Source of the DNA: Betaproteobacteria bacterium
GTDB lineage: Bacteria; Pseudomonadota; Gammaproteobacteria; Burkholderiales; Methylophilaceae
Direction: 5' to 3'
Assembly (NCBI GenBank): GCA_022599515.1
Contig: JAHZMC010000086.1
Coordinates: 1-64,000, forward strand
DNA length: 64,000 nucleotides
Of this stretch, positions 37,412 to 48,052 are shown piece by piece (the first letter of the stretch is position 1; the number at the start of each line of letters is the position of its first letter). The notes under the pieces are model-generated. The model saw only the letters and a program-made list of their open reading frames with translations. It did not search any database and was not told the origin of the DNA. The position numbers and the translations under genes are program-made.

Positions 37412-38428
37412 TTAGCCCAAGGTCTTACAAACATCGGTGATTAACGCAGGCCCTTTATAAATCAAGCCACTATAAATCTGTACCAAACTCGCCCCAGCCG
37501 CTATTTTCTCAACGGCATCTGCCCCAGAAGAAATACCGCCCACCCCAATAATTGGTAACGCGCCTTGCAATTGCTTAGATAGCTGTTGAATAACAATCGT
37601 CGATTGATTTCTCACGGGTGCGCCAGATAGCCCGCCTTTCTCTTCTGCATGTGGTAAGCCTTGTACCGCATCTCTTGCCAAAGTCGTATTGGTCGCAATC
37701 ACTGCATCAATAGCATGTTTCATCAGTAAATCAGCAATTTCGACCACTTGTACCTGTGTTAAATCTGGTGCAATTTTCAACGCGATAGGCACGTACTTAC
37801 CATGTTGTTCCGCTAGTTTATTTTGCGCTTGCTTTAACGTACCAAGCAAGTTAGACAAAGCTTCTTTTTCTTGCAAGTCGCGTAAGTTTTTTGTATTGGG
37901 TGATGAAATATTGACCGTGATATAACTAGCATAAGCATAGACTTTCTGCATACAAATCAAATAATCATCAACCGCTTTTTCATTTGGCGTATCAAAATTT
38001 TTGCCGATATTAATGCCTAAAATCCCTTGATAGCGTGTCGCTTTCACATTTTCTATTAACCGATCTACACCTAAATTATTAAAGCCGAAACGGTTGATAA
38101 TGCCCTCCACTGCTTTAACACGAAATAAACGTGGCTTATCATTCCCTGGTTGCGGCCTTGGCGTCACTGTGCCAACTTCAATAAAACCAAATCCTAGCGC
38201 GGCCATCCCATCAATCACAGCGCCATTTTTATCTAACCCTGCAGCCAAACCAACTGGATTAGGAAAAGTCAGCCCCATGACTTGTCTTGGTTGGCAAACA
38301 GGCTTTTTAACCAAACTTAACAATCCTAATTGTTCGGATATTTTCAAGCCTTTCAGGGTTAAATCATGCACCCGTTCGGCATCTAATTGGAATAATAATG
38401 GCTTTGCTATACTGTATAAATTCATCAT
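37412..38428 (-). CDS. pyrD: Dihydroorotate dehydrogenase (quinone), class 2
   Basis: This 338-residue protein has the class 2 membrane-associated N-terminal helices, the FMN-binding [15 protein letters not shown], the base-catalyst loop [15 protein letters not shown], and the C-terminal [31 protein letters not shown]. It oxidises dihydroorotate to orotate and passes electrons to ubiquinone. The next-step neighbour pyrC is at the far right end of the window, not linked. Confidence 0.97.
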   Translation of the reverse strand: MMNLYSIAKPLLFQLDAERVHDLTLKGLKISEQLGLLSLVKKPVCQPRQVMGLTFPNPVGLAAGLDKNGAVIDGMAALGFGFIEVGTVTPRPQPGNDKPRLFRVKAVEGIINRFGFNNLGVDRLIENVKATRYQGILGINIGKNFDTPNEKAVDDYLICMQKVYAYASYITVNISSPNTKNLRDLQEKEALSNLLGTLKQAQNKLAEQHGKYVPIALKIAPDLTQVQVVEIADLLMKHAIDAVIATNTTLARDAVQGLPHAEEKGGLSGAPVRNQSTIVIQQLSKQLQGALPIIGVGGISSGADAVEKIAAGASLVQIYSGLIYKGPALITDVCKTLG

Positions 38429-38475
38429 TTATTTTACGTAAAAAAAGGAAAAAATGAATGGCTTTGCTAGCGCAC

Positions 38476-39702
38476 TCACAAAATGGCTTTAACTTCTATT
38501 AATCTAGCGTCAAAAATGGCTTGTTTAATGTCCTCTGGCTTCGCATAGTTTTTTGCAATATCACCTGCATTAATCTGCATGGCAGCATGCAAAGCTTGAC
38601 GCAAAAGATCAGCTTCTGGCAAGGCAATATTCTCTAAGCCTAAACGCCCTCTTGAATCCGCTTCACAAGCGAGCAAAAAATGTTCAAACCGATCTGGCTG
38701 ACGGATTGCATCTAAATCCATTAAGAACTTAAGTAAGGTTTCCGCTTTCATCACCAATACTTGATGCGCTTTGATATGAAACTTCGCCACTAAATAAGCC
38801 AACTCTCTACACTCGTTGGGCACACGTAAGCGCTTACTCACTGTAGTAACCAGCTTTGCGCCTCTTACATCATGCCCAATGTGTCTTGGTAGCACCTCTT
38901 TTGGTGTCGTTCCTTTGCCTAAATCATGCATAAGCACGGCATAACGCACTGGCAAACTAAACTGATGCTGCGCTGCGTAATCTAACGCCATCATGACATG
39001 TATACCTGTATCAATTTCTGGATGATATTTTTCTGTTTGCGGCACGCACCATAAACAAGACAGTTCAGGGATTAATTTTGGCAACGCGCCACAATGTTGC
39101 AATACATCAAACATGCGACTAGGCTGCTCTTCCATTAAGCCTTTGGCTAATTCCTGCCATACGCGCTCTGCCACTAAAGCATCAACTTCACCATCCGCAA
39201 CCATTTGTTGCATTAATTGCATGGTTTCTGGCGCTATCGCAAAATCGACAAACCTTGCTGAAAATCGCGCTGCTCGTAAAATTCGAACAGGATCTTCCAC
39301 AAATGCGGCGCCAACATGCCTGATTACTTTATTCTGAATATCTGTTTGTCCATTAAAGGGATCAATCAACTGACCATCAGCCGATTGTGCAATCGCATTC
39401 ATGGTAAAGTCGCGTCTAGTTAAATCTTCTTCTAACGTTACATCTGGGTTGGCATGCACAGTAAAGCCTTTATAGCCTTTACTGACTTTACGTTCAGTTC
39501 TGGCTAAGGCATATTCTTCATGGGTTTTTGGATGCAGAAATACAGGAAAATCTTTACCGACCGCTTGATAACCACGTTTGAGCATTTCATCAGCGCTACT
39601 GCCGACCACCACATAATCACGGTCTTTGGTTGGAATTTTTAACAATTCATCACGTACCGCACCACCAACACAATAAACAGTGAGAGGCTTATCTTCTGGC
39701 AT
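38476..39702 (-). CDS. cca: CCA-adding tRNA nucleotidyltransferase (multifunctional CCA protein)
   Basis: This 408-residue class II enzyme has GGAVRDELL at residues 13-21, the metal pair in DRDYVVVG, the RRDFTMNAIA motif and EDPVRILRAARFSARF. A C-terminal HD domain (YAVLMHDLGKG) gives 2',3'-cyclic phosphodiesterase and phosphatase activities in the long form. It repairs or adds tRNA 3' CCA. Its start overlaps the NAD-binding gene upstream by 14 bases, so the two are translationally linked. Confidence 0.96.
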   Translation of the reverse strand: MPEDKPLTVYCVGGAVRDELLKIPTKDRDYVVVGSSADEMLKRGYQAVGKDFPVFLHPKTHEEYALARTERKVSKGYKGFTVHANPDVTLEEDLTRRDFTMNAIAQSADGQLIDPFNGQTDIQNKVIRHVGAAFVEDPVRILRAARFSARFVDFAIAPETMQLMQQMVADGEVDALVAERVWQELAKGLMEEQPSRMFDVLQHCGALPKLIPELSCLWCVPQTEKYHPEIDTGIHVMMALDYAAQHQFSLPVRYAVLMHDLGKGTTPKEVLPRHIGHDVRGAKLVTTVSKRLRVPNECRELAYLVAKFHIKAHQVLVMKAETLLKFLMDLDAIRQPDRFEHFLLACEADSRGRLGLENIALPEADLLRQALHAAMQINAGDIAKNYAKPEDIKQAIFDARLIEVKAIL

Positions 39703-40654
39703 TAATCACGCGACCTGCCGCAGCTCGATATTGATCATACGCTGCACGCGGTGTTTTATTTTGAATATAAGTAGGGATGACTGCATCCAAAGAAGTGAGC
39801 GGCAACTGAATCTCTTTTGCCATGCCTCCCGAAGCGACGCTATCAACTTCCATAGAGCGCACATTATCACGGCTCATCAGTTTAATTGGCAGCCATTCCA
39901 TCATCCATGCTTGTAGATAAGAAAGTCGATTGCCTAATCCAATAATTGGACGTTCTTTATGCAAGGCCTGCATCACTTTTTCAACCAATGCTTGCAGACT
40001 ATAAACATCTGGTCCTACGAGCGCATAGCTTTTACCATAAGTGTCATCGTTGTTTAGACTGTTGACAAAAATAGCCGCGACATCCTCTACCCAAATTGGT
40101 TGAAATTTAGCATCCGGTTTTGCTAAAAAAATGACTGGTAAATATTGAATTAGCTTGGCAAACAGATTTAAAAACTGATCAGCACGTCCAAAGATAACAG
40201 AAGGCCTAAAAATCGTAATATTCATCGGCTGTTGGTAAGCACTTAATGCCGATTCACCTTGTGCTTTGCTACGCAAGTATTCGCTAGGTGCATGATGCTC
40301 GGCCTGCAAAGCACTCATATGTAATAAACGTTTAACTCCTAACTGGCTACATACTTTTGCAATACGCCTTGGTAGTTGATGATGAACACTCTCAAACGTG
40401 CTATTTTTAGTCTCATGCAAAATACCAACTAGATTAATCACGGCATCACACTCAGAAAACGCCGCCGTTAAGGCGCCATCATCATTGACATTACAGCTAA
40501 CTACCTGCACGTTTGGCAATAAGATTAAATGCTTAGCACGCTCCCGATGACGTGTGAGCACTTTTACTTGATAGCCTGCTTCATCTAACTTACTAACAAT
40601 ACTGCTACCAACAAAGCCAGCACCACCAATGACTACTATCCGTTTGCTTCTCAT
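39689..40654 (-). CDS. NDUFA9-like NAD(P)-binding epimerase/dehydratase family protein
   Basis: This 321-residue atypical short-chain dehydrogenase has the Rossmann motif VVIGGAGFVGSSIVSKL at residues 7-23, AVINLVGIL, and SEYLRSKAQGE in place of the YxxxK site. It belongs to the complex I NDUFA9 subunit-like group, which binds NAD(P)H but often has no known bacterial activity. The genes between slt and cca run in one direction with short gaps, suggesting co-transcription. Confidence 0.87.
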   Translation of the reverse strand: MRSKRIVVIGGAGFVGSSIVSKLDEAGYQVKVLTRHRERAKHLILLPNVQVVSCNVNDDGALTAAFSECDAVINLVGILHETKNSTFESVHHQLPRRIAKVCSQLGVKRLLHMSALQAEHHAPSEYLRSKAQGESALSAYQQPMNITIFRPSVIFGRADQFLNLFAKLIQYLPVIFLAKPDAKFQPIWVEDVAAIFVNSLNNDDTYGKSYALVGPDVYSLQALVEKVMQALHKERPIIGLGNRLSYLQAWMMEWLPIKLMSRDNVRSMEVDSVASGGMAKEIQLPLTSLDAVIPTYIQNKTPRAAYDQYRAAAGRVINARR

Positions 40655-40702
40655 TATGCCTACCTATTGCTCTATCTATCTATTGATTATAAGGGATTAA
40701 CT

Positions 40703-42625
40703 TCAAGGTTTTGCTGGCGTGTTACCCATCAACTGTTTAAGGGTTAGCCTAGCTTCACCTGTTTGCTTCTTATACATATACATATTAGCCATCACGCGCT
40801 GCACATAAACTCTTGTTTCATCAAATGGAATGGTTTCTGCATAAATAGCACCTTCTAAAGGCTGTGGTGCAAGCCACCTTTTTGCTCGCCCTGGACCTGC
40901 ATTATAACCAGCCGTTGCCATTATTTTATTGCCATTCATCACTTCTAGCGTATGCGCTAAATAATAAGTTCCGATAGTAATATTAGTGCCCAAATCATGA
41001 ATCATACTACCTTTGTATCCATTAACACCTGCTTTTTTAGCTGCCCACCTTGCGGTCGTTGGCATCAACTGCATGACGCCAGCCGCGCCTGCATGTGATT
41101 TTGCATAGTGCATAAATCGACTTTCTTGTCTTGCAATCCCATGTACCCATGTGCCATCAATCGCTTGTTGCTGAGCTGCTTTTGTCATCAGTGTTTTATA
41201 TGGCATTAAATATCGTACTGAAAAATCATGTGCGCCTCTGGTGTCATCTGCTGTATTAATAGCTAAGTCATACCATGACTGCTGGTTAGCAAAATAAGCA
41301 GCTGCCAGTAACTGTTTATCATCGAATGATTTAATCACATTTTTCCATTCAAGCTTACCTTCCCAGCGCAAATCTAAATCCAGCAAAACTTTGGCTCGCT
41401 TTACGCCATCTAACGATGCAACATAGGCAATTTCTTTTTCAGTCGGCTTGTACTCCAACAAAGTTGGCGGTGTATATTTTTTCAACTCACCCTGTGCCAA
41501 CCATCCATAGTAATGCCGCTCAACACCAAGATTAACCAACAAATCAACCGCTTGCTTATTATCTTTTTTCAACGCAATGAGTGCACGTGCTTTCCAATAA
41601 CGCCAGCGCGCTTCCTCTGCCAATTCTGGCTTCATTTGGTTAATGATGGCTAATAACTGCGTCCAGTCTGAGACCCGCAAAGCAGCGCGCGCATACCATG
41701 AGACTTGCTCATCATTCATGGTCAGCACATTCGACTTCTCAAACAAAGTTTGTGCTTCTGGCTCATGTCGCTTGGCAGAATGCATACCTGCCATGGCATA
41801 AAAATAGCTTTTTTCATCAGCATTGAATTGACTCTCAATCTTTTTAAAAGCAGCCACCGCTTGCCACGTATCTTTTTTCGCCAATTGAATAAGCGCATAC
41901 AAACTGGCTTCACGTCCAAACCTAGTTTTAAAAGAAGTCAGTGATTTTTTCAAAAAGTTCTCTGGCGATTGATAAGCGCTTCCGAGCATACTTTGTTGCT
42001 TAGTCTGATAATCATTACTGCGTTTAAGAATCGCCTTAGCTAAGCTTATTTTATTTTTTGCAGATGCCATTCTAAAGCGCTGCCAAACCGCCTCTTCATC
42101 AATCACGCCTGCAGCTTGCATTTTGTCAAACAACGCATCGCAATCACTGGGCTGATCATGCTCACTCAGCCATAAATACTTTGCAGCCAGTAAATGACTA
42201 TTACTTTGCTCTAGCTCTTTTGCTTCCGCGGCAAGACATTCAACAGCCGTGTTGTCTATTGATTGATAACGAGAAAATTCTTGGTTGAACTGTGCCCAGT
42301 TTTGTTGCTTACCCAATTTCCTTAAATAAGCATCACGCAATCGTTGCGCGAATCCATAATCTTCATACTGGGCTAAGAAAGCCTCAATGCGCTCATTGTC
42401 CATTGCATCTAATTGCAACATCATTAACCAATATTGGGCATAAGGTGCAAGAATATGTTTCTCTGCTTTCAACTGGTTTGCCAACTCGGCTAACGCGGTT
42501 GCATTTTCTTTATCGTAAGCTTCGCGCGCCTTTAGGACATTGATATCTCCTGCCGCATAACTAACGTTTGCGGTCAAAATAGCAAAGTAAAATATAAAGA
42601 AGAGACTAACGAATAGTTGACGCAT
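40703..42625 (-). CDS. slt: Soluble lytic murein transglycosylase (Slt70 family)
   Basis: This 640-residue protein has a signal peptide (about 1-24, ending SYAAG), a long alpha-helical superhelical domain (25-450), and a C-terminal goose-lysozyme-like SLT domain. The catalytic Glu is in ARQESRF, followed by HAGAAGVMQLMPTTARWAAKKAG and NITIGTYYLAHTLE, then ATAGYNAGPGRAKRWL. It cleaves peptidoglycan glycan strands in the periplasm with 1,6-anhydro product formation. Confidence 0.96.
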   Translation of the reverse strand: MRQLFVSLFFIFYFAILTANVSYAAGDINVLKAREAYDKENATALAELANQLKAEKHILAPYAQYWLMMLQLDAMDNERIEAFLAQYEDYGFAQRLRDAYLRKLGKQQNWAQFNQEFSRYQSIDNTAVECLAAEAKELEQSNSHLLAAKYLWLSEHDQPSDCDALFDKMQAAGVIDEEAVWQRFRMASAKNKISLAKAILKRSNDYQTKQQSMLGSAYQSPENFLKKSLTSFKTRFGREASLYALIQLAKKDTWQAVAAFKKIESQFNADEKSYFYAMAGMHSAKRHEPEAQTLFEKSNVLTMNDEQVSWYARAALRVSDWTQLLAIINQMKPELAEEARWRYWKARALIALKKDNKQAVDLLVNLGVERHYYGWLAQGELKKYTPPTLLEYKPTEKEIAYVASLDGVKRAKVLLDLDLRWEGKLEWKNVIKSFDDKQLLAAAYFANQQSWYDLAINTADDTRGAHDFSVRYLMPYKTLMTKAAQQQAIDGTWVHGIARQESRFMHYAKSHAGAAGVMQLMPTTARWAAKKAGVNGYKGSMIHDLGTNITIGTYYLAHTLEVMNGNKIMATAGYNAGPGRAKRWLAPQPLEGAIYAETIPFDETRVYVQRVMANMYMYKKQTGEARLTLKQLMGNTPAKP

Positions 42626-42633
42626 ATTTTCAT

Positions 42634-42816
42634 CTAAATCTTAATCACGCGTGAAATTACATTGAATAAAATCAATATAATGGCAAACCAAGCCACATAT
42701 TTGAACAACTGCTTAATGGCGATTAAGTATTTTTTATGTCGAGTGACAACATAGGCAAGCACCAGCACAAAAGTAGCAATTAACATCAAAGCAACTGTTA
42801 TGCGGATAATAAACAA
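42634..42816 (-). CDS. Small membrane protein of unknown function (60 aa)
   Basis: A 60-residue protein with two predicted membrane helices (about 4-25 and 38-57) and a positively charged loop RHKKYLIAIKQ between them, which predicts the loop in the cytoplasm. It starts with TTG, preceded by AAAAGG nine bases upstream. It fills the gap between lpxC and slt with 14 and 8 free bases, so it looks like a real gene in a continuous run. I do not recognise a family. Confidence 0.6.
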   Translation of the reverse strand: MFIIRITVALMLIATFVLVLAYVVTRHKKYLIAIKQLFKYVAWFAIILILFNVISRVIKI

Positions 42817-42830
42817 AGCAGCTTAACCTT

Positions 42831-43769
42831 TTAGTTAAAGTGTGGCATTAGATTAGGTGTAAAGTAAGCCGTTTGCTCTTTAAAACCAAGTGGCGCTTCA
42901 TTAATATCGTCAAAGGTAACAAATTCCCAAGCACTCGCATCCGCCAATAATGCTCGAATTAATTGATTGTTTAGTCCATGTCCAGATTTGTAAGCAGTAA
43001 AAGCACCTAATAAAGGATGGCCTAACATATACAAGTCACCGATAGCATCTAACACTTTATGCTTAGCAAACTCGTCTTCGTAACGTAATCCATCGGTATT
43101 CAACACACGAAACTCGTCCAACACAATGGCATTATCCAAGCTACCGCCTCGTGCTAAACCATTTGCGCGTAAATATTCAACTTCGTGCATAAAGCCAAAT
43201 GTGCGTGCACGACTGATTTCACTGATATAGGAGTTATCAGCAAAATCAATCTTCACATTATTACCAGAACCTTCAAAAACGGGGTGCGCAAAATCAATAG
43301 TGAAATCCATTTTAAAGCCATGATAAGGTTCAAATTTGGCCCATTTATCTTGTTCAATAATTTCAACATTTTTGATAATACGCATGAATTTTTTCGCAGC
43401 CGCTTGCTCAACAATGCCAGCGGATTGCAATAGGAAAATAAAAGGGCCCGAACTGCCATCCATAATGGGAATTTCAGAAGCATTTACTTCCACAATCACA
43501 TTATCAACCCCTAAGCCTGCCAATGCAGACATTAAATGCTCCACAGTAGCAACACGCGCACCGTTTTTCTCTAGGGCAGAGCACATGCGCGTATCACTTA
43601 CTGCATCAGGCGTTGCTTGTATTTCAGGCATACCAGGCAAATCAGTTCGCCTAAATACAATACCAGAGTCGATTGCGGCTGGTAGAAGAGTTAACTCCAC
43701 CTTCACACCGTTATGCAATCCAACACCCGTCGCACTGACTTTTTTCTTTAGGGTTCTCTGTTTTAACAC
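42831..43769 (-). CDS. lpxC: UDP-3-O-acyl-N-acetylglucosamine deacetylase
   Basis: This 312-residue zinc enzyme catalyses the committed step of lipid A synthesis. Zinc ligands are in [11 protein letters not shown] (His) and [14 protein letters not shown] (HxxxD), and the catalytic His is in [11 protein letters not shown]. The start is a GTG ([11 protein letters not shown]), matching the canonical LpxC start, with AGGAAA upstream. It is the last gene of the dcw cluster, after ftsZ, as in E. coli. Confidence 0.97.
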   Translation of the reverse strand: MLKQRTLKKKVSATGVGLHNGVKVELTLLPAAIDSGIVFRRTDLPGMPEIQATPDAVSDTRMCSALEKNGARVATVEHLMSALAGLGVDNVIVEVNASEIPIMDGSSGPFIFLLQSAGIVEQAAAKKFMRIIKNVEIIEQDKWAKFEPYHGFKMDFTIDFAHPVFEGSGNNVKIDFADNSYISEISRARTFGFMHEVEYLRANGLARGGSLDNAIVLDEFRVLNTDGLRYEDEFAKHKVLDAIGDLYMLGHPLLGAFTAYKSGHGLNNQLIRALLADASAWEFVTFDDINEAPLGFKEQTAYFTPNLMPHFN

Positions 43770-43873
43770 TTATTTTCCTATCATTCCTTGTGCTGTCGAC
43801 TTTTTCGCTCAGCACTTTATCTAGCTAACAGTTTAGCATAATCCATCATTGCTAATCGTTCGCTAGTCGCAGA

Positions 43874-45031
43874 CTAGTCAGCCTGTTTGCGTAAAAATGC
43901 AGGAATATCATACTCCTCAACGCCATTAGACTTCATTGCATCCACTTGTGCGCGACGACTATTTGGACTAAACACAGCAGGGGCATCATCTTCTTCTACA
44001 TACTCAGCCATATTGTTTGTTCCATTGCGTAGTGAAGTCATGACACGCAATTCTGGTTTTTGTTCACGTTTTGCAACTGCACCATTCAAACCTGTTGCCA
44101 CCATTGTTACGCGTAATTTATCACCAATCGTTTCATCCATCACTGTGCCTAAAATAACCGTAGCATCTTCAGCAGTGAACGCTTTGATGGTGTTCATCAC
44201 ATTGTAATACTCTTTCATTTTTAAGCTGCTGCTAGCCGTAATATTCACTAACACGCCTCGTGCATTCGCCAAATTCACATCTTCCAATAATGGGCTTGCT
44301 ACTGCCTGCTCTGCTGCAATGACTGCGCGATTTTCTCCGCTGGCTTCTGCAGAACCCATCATTGCCATCCCCATTTCACTCATCACTGTGCGTACATCAG
44401 CAAAATCGACATTGACTAAACCTGGACAGTTTATGATTTCTGCAATACCTGAAACAGCGTTATGCAAAACATCATTAGCTGCACGGAATGCTTCTAAGAA
44501 CGGTACATCTTCGCCCAAGACTTCCATTAGCTTCTCGTTAGGAATCACAATTAATGAGTCGACATATTGTGACAACTCAGCCAGACCTTCTTCAGCTACT
44601 TTGGTACGCTTACCTTCAAAAGCAAACGGCTTGGTCACAACAGCTACGGTTAAGATACCCATTTCTTTTGCTACTTCTGCAATAATCGGCGCCGCACCAG
44701 TACCTGTACCACCACCCATACCCGCCGTGATAAAGAGCATATCAGCACCTTCAATCATTTCAGCAATGTGATCACGATCTTCAATTGCCGCTTCACGACC
44801 GATCTCTGGCTTCGCACCAGCACCTAAGCCCTTGGTAATATCTGAACCAATTTGTAAAGTGGTTGCTGCGCCACTTTTAAGTAAAGCCTGCGCATCGGTA
44901 TTCGCACAAATAAACTCTACGCCGCCTACCGCTTTGCTAATCATGTGATCAACCGCATTGCCGCCGCAACCACCGACACCAATCACCTTAATCACTGCTT
45001 CTTGTGAATCTTTTTCCATAATTTCAAACAT
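43874..45031 (-). CDS. ftsZ: Cell division protein FtsZ
   Basis: This 385-residue tubulin-like GTPase has nucleotide loop KVIGVGGCGGNAVDHM near residues 15-30, signature GMGGGTGTGAAP near 105 and T7 loop NVDFADVRTVM. The conserved C-terminal tail EEYDIPAFLRKQ binds FtsA and ZipA. It forms the division ring at the membrane. A near-ideal AAGGAG seven bases before the ATG predicts high translation, as expected for FtsZ relative to FtsA. Confidence 0.98.
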   Translation of the reverse strand: MFEIMEKDSQEAVIKVIGVGGCGGNAVDHMISKAVGGVEFICANTDAQALLKSGAATTLQIGSDITKGLGAGAKPEIGREAAIEDRDHIAEMIEGADMLFITAGMGGGTGTGAAPIIAEVAKEMGILTVAVVTKPFAFEGKRTKVAEEGLAELSQYVDSLIVIPNEKLMEVLGEDVPFLEAFRAANDVLHNAVSGIAEIINCPGLVNVDFADVRTVMSEMGMAMMGSAEASGENRAVIAAEQAVASPLLEDVNLANARGVLVNITASSSLKMKEYYNVMNTIKAFTAEDATVILGTVMDETIGDKLRVTMVATGLNGAVAKREQKPELRVMTSLRNGTNNMAEYVEEDDAPAVFSPNSRRAQVDAMKSNGVEEYDIPAFLRKQAD

Positions 45032-45119
45032 TTTATATCTCCTTTTTTGCCTTAATGTTTGAGCCTACTCTCATAAGCTCTGCCCCTGTTGTTACTCTTT
45101 AATCTCTAAAAATCACTAC

Positions 45120-46358
45120 TTAAAAATTACCTTGAAACCATTCTTTCATTCGTTCAAAAACGCGCACAACGGAGTTAATTTCCATTTGCCCTGTTAACTC
45201 GCGTTCAACCTCCTGTTTACCCATTAATACCAGCCCTACGCCAGTTGCATATCTTGGATTATTAATTACCTCAGATAACCCCTCTATGTAACGCGGCATT
45301 CCTAGTCGAACTGGCATATGGAAAATCTCCTCACCCAACTCAATCATGCCGCGCATCATAGATGAGCCGCCTGTAATCACGATGCCTGAAGCAATCATTT
45401 CTTCCATGCCGCTACGGCGCAACTCTTGTAAAATCAATTCATAAAGCTCGACCACTCTTGGCTCTATCACTTCTGCTAACGTTTGCAATGACAATTGTCT
45501 CGCCTCGCGTCCATCAACACCGGGCACTTCTACGATTTCACGCGGATCGGCTAGCTGGCGTAATGCGCAACCATGTTTGACTTTGATATCTTCTGCCGAT
45601 TGCGTTGGTGTACGGAACGCAACTGCAATATCGTTAGTGACTTGGTCACCCGCAATTGAAATGACGGCCGTATGACGAATAGAGCCGCTTTTAAATACCG
45701 CAATATCGGTGGTACCACCGCCAATATCTACCAAACAAACACCAAGCTCTTTTTCATCTTCTGTCAGCACCGCTGTGCTCGATGCCAATGGTTGCAAGAT
45801 AAGGTCGCTCACCTCTAAACCACAGCGTTTAATACACTTCACAATATTTTGCGCCGCAGCTACTGCGCCCGTCACAATATGTACTTTCACTTCTAGCTTC
45901 AAGCCACTCATGCCCATTGGTTCACGCACGTCATCTTGTCCATCAATAATGAATTCTTGCGTCAGAATATGGAGTATTTGCTGATCAGCTGGCAATGCAA
46001 TCGCACGCGCAGTTTCCACCACCCTATCCACATCCATTTGAGTCACTTCTGCGTCTTTAATTTTCACCATGCCGTGCGAGTTAAGGCTTTTGACATGACT
46101 GCCTGCAATACCCGTAAAAACGGTATTAATTTTGCAGTCTGCCATTAACTCGGCTTCTTCTATCGAGCGTTGGATGGCCTGCATCGTAGAGTCAATATTG
46201 ACCACCACTCCTTTTTTTAACCCTCTAGAGGGGTGTTGTCCTAGACCGATGACTTTTGCAGTACCATCTGGCAATAGCTCTGCCACTATCGTCACAATCT
46301 TGGATGTGCCGATATCCAACCCAATAATCAGGTTTTTACTTTCGCGCACTTTGCTCAT
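45120..46358 (-). CDS. ftsA: Cell division protein FtsA
   Basis: About 412 residues of the actin-like ATPase that anchors FtsZ to the membrane. The phosphate-1 block LIIGLDIGTSKIVTIV, phosphate-2 LVDIGGGTTDIAVF, adenosine motif IVITGGSSMMRGM and the C-terminal amphipathic membrane helix ending MKEWFQGNF are all visible. I start at ATG 46358, with AGGGAG five bases before; an in-frame GTG six bases earlier is possible. Confidence 0.97.
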   Translation of the reverse strand: MSKVRESKNLIIGLDIGTSKIVTIVAELLPDGTAKVIGLGQHPSRGLKKGVVVNIDSTMQAIQRSIEEAELMADCKINTVFTGIAGSHVKSLNSHGMVKIKDAEVTQMDVDRVVETARAIALPADQQILHILTQEFIIDGQDDVREPMGMSGLKLEVKVHIVTGAVAAAQNIVKCIKRCGLEVSDLILQPLASSTAVLTEDEKELGVCLVDIGGGTTDIAVFKSGSIRHTAVISIAGDQVTNDIAVAFRTPTQSAEDIKVKHGCALRQLADPREIVEVPGVDGREARQLSLQTLAEVIEPRVVELYELILQELRRSGMEEMIASGIVITGGSSMMRGMIELGEEIFHMPVRLGMPRYIEGLSEVINNPRYATGVGLVLMGKQEVERELTGQMEINSVVRVFERMKEWFQGNF

Positions 46359-46371
46359 TTCCACTCCCTTT

Positions 46372-47124
46372 TCATGCCTTATTAATCACTTTATTCAGCG
46401 TTAAAGGCGACACTTTCATTGATAATTTTTTTGTCTGACGTACAGCAAACCCATTTGGATAACGCAAATCTGCATACTGTATGGTCGTATTCAAATGTCT
46501 TAAGACTGTTTGATAGGCAACTGAAAATTGATTCAGCCTTGCCGTCATATTTTCTCTTCCAAGAGAAATCACTACATTTTTATCTGTTTTGATTTCCCAA
46601 GCCAAACGTGAAGACAACTTCACTTGTGCCGCTTTCATATCCATACGATTTAGCACTTTTTCGAACTGCACATAATGTTCGGCCACGGCTTTCACCGCAT
46701 TTCCCGCACCATAAAAAATTGGCAAATCTGCGTCTGAAGCACCATGAAATAATTCACCGTAAGTATTCACCAAAGCGATATCACCCCACCTAGCTAAGGC
46801 TTGATGTTCTTCAATTTCAACACTCAAGGTACTCGGCCAATGTCTACGGACACTGACATTACGTGTCCAAGGCAATTTCTCAAACGCATCGCGTGTTTTC
46901 TTCAAATCCAATGTGAAGAAATTGCCTGTTAAGTGCTCTTCTACAATTAATTCCACTTGCTTACGACTGACGTGTCCAATCTGACCACTGACTTCAACTG
47001 CATTAATCGGAAAAATTGGTAGCCGGATAAACGCAACCATTAATCCATATAACAGCATGCCAGCCACAGCCACATAGAGTGCATTCGCGAGCCAATTGAG
47101 CTGATTAGGCTTATGCCACATCAT
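46372..47124 (-). CDS. ftsQ: Cell division protein FtsQ
   Basis: About 250 residues. A short cytoplasmic N-terminus is followed by one membrane helix (about 10-32), a periplasmic POTRA domain starting [19 protein letters not shown], and the FtsQ beta domain with [30 protein letters not shown]. It links early and late divisome proteins through FtsB/FtsL. Its start overlaps the ddl end. Confidence 0.96.
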   Translation of the reverse strand: MMWHKPNQLNWLANALYVAVAGMLLYGLMVAFIRLPIFPINAVEVSGQIGHVSRKQVELIVEEHLTGNFFTLDLKKTRDAFEKLPWTRNVSVRRHWPSTLSVEIEEHQALARWGDIALVNTYGELFHGASDADLPIFYGAGNAVKAVAEHYVQFEKVLNRMDMKAAQVKLSSRLAWEIKTDKNVVISLGRENMTARLNQFSVAYQTVLRHLNTTIQYADLRYPNGFAVRQTKKLSMKVSPLTLNKVINKA

Positions 47125-48052
47125 CAATCTCCGTCTTTAATGTCATCTGCAAAATCTGTATGACTAGTGCATCAAAATCAATACCAGCTGCTTTTGCCGC
47201 CATCGGCACTAAACTATGGTCAGTCATCCCTGGACTGGTATTCACTTCCAAGAAATAATGCTTTCCTACCTCATCCATCAAGAAATCAACACGCCCCCAA
47301 CCATTGCAACCGATGGCATTAAAGGCATCTAATGCTTCTTGTTGGATGGTGGCTTCAACCTCTGCACTTAAACCACAAGGGCATAAATACTCAGTGTCAT
47401 TGCGGAGGTATTTCGCTTCAAAATCATAAAACTCTGTTTTAGGCACAATCCGTACAATTGGTAACGCTTTATCACCAAGTATCCCGACTGTATATTCACC
47501 ACCACTAATACACGCTTCAGCAATCACCAACGGATCTGCTTTAGCCGCTAACTCATAGGCAACTTTTAGCTCGCCAGTTTGTTTTACTTTACTAATACCA
47601 ATACTTGAACCTTCATTAGCAGGCTTAACAAAGATAGGAAAACCTAATTTGTTTTCTATCGCCGTAAAGTCACTTTGCGCATGCAACAACTCGAAGGCTG
47701 GTGTCACCACATTAGCCTCATCCCACTTTAATTTGGTTTGCCATTTATCCATGCCAATCGCTGAAGCAGTCACGCCGCTACCGGTATAAGGCACTTCCAT
47801 TGCATCTAATATGCGCTGTACAGTACCGTCTTCGCCATACTTGCCATGCAGAGCAATAAATACGCGGTCATAACTCTCTAAATCCGCAATATCTTGATGC
47901 ATTGGGTCAAACGCATAAGCATCAACTCCTTGTCGAATCAATGCATCCAGCACAGCCTGACCACTTTTAAGCGAAACTTCACGCTCACCAGACTCTCCGC
48001 CTAGTAAAACAGCGACGCGTCCAAACTCTTTTATCTGTTGCTGATTAAGCAT
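47111..48052 (-). CDS. ddl: D-alanine--D-alanine ligase
   Basis: About 313 residues of ATP-grasp fold. [19 protein letters not shown] is near the start, then [15 protein letters not shown], the nucleotide segment [18 protein letters not shown], and the metal-binding [14 protein letters not shown]. It makes the D-Ala-D-Ala dipeptide for MurF. ATG 48052 overlaps the murB stop; a TTG nine bases earlier is less likely. Confidence 0.97.
   Translation of the reverse strand: MLNQQQIKEFGRVAVLLGGESGEREVSLKSGQAVLDALIRQGVDAYAFDPMHQDIADLESYDRVFIALHGKYGEDGTVQRILDAMEVPYTGSGVTASAIGMDKWQTKLKWDEANVVTPAFELLHAQSDFTAIENKLGFPIFVKPANEGSSIGISKVKQTGELKVAYELAAKADPLVIAEACISGGEYTVGILGDKALPIVRIVPKTEFYDFEAKYLRNDTEYLCPCGLSAEVEATIQQEALDAFNAIGCNGWGRVDFLMDEVGKHYFLEVNTSPGMTDHSLVPMAAKAAGIDFDALVIQILQMTLKTEIDDVA

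Noticed and set aside
43336..43824. 162-codon plus-strand frame opposite lpxC
   Set aside because: Antisense shadow; the minus strand encodes LpxC with all zinc ligands.
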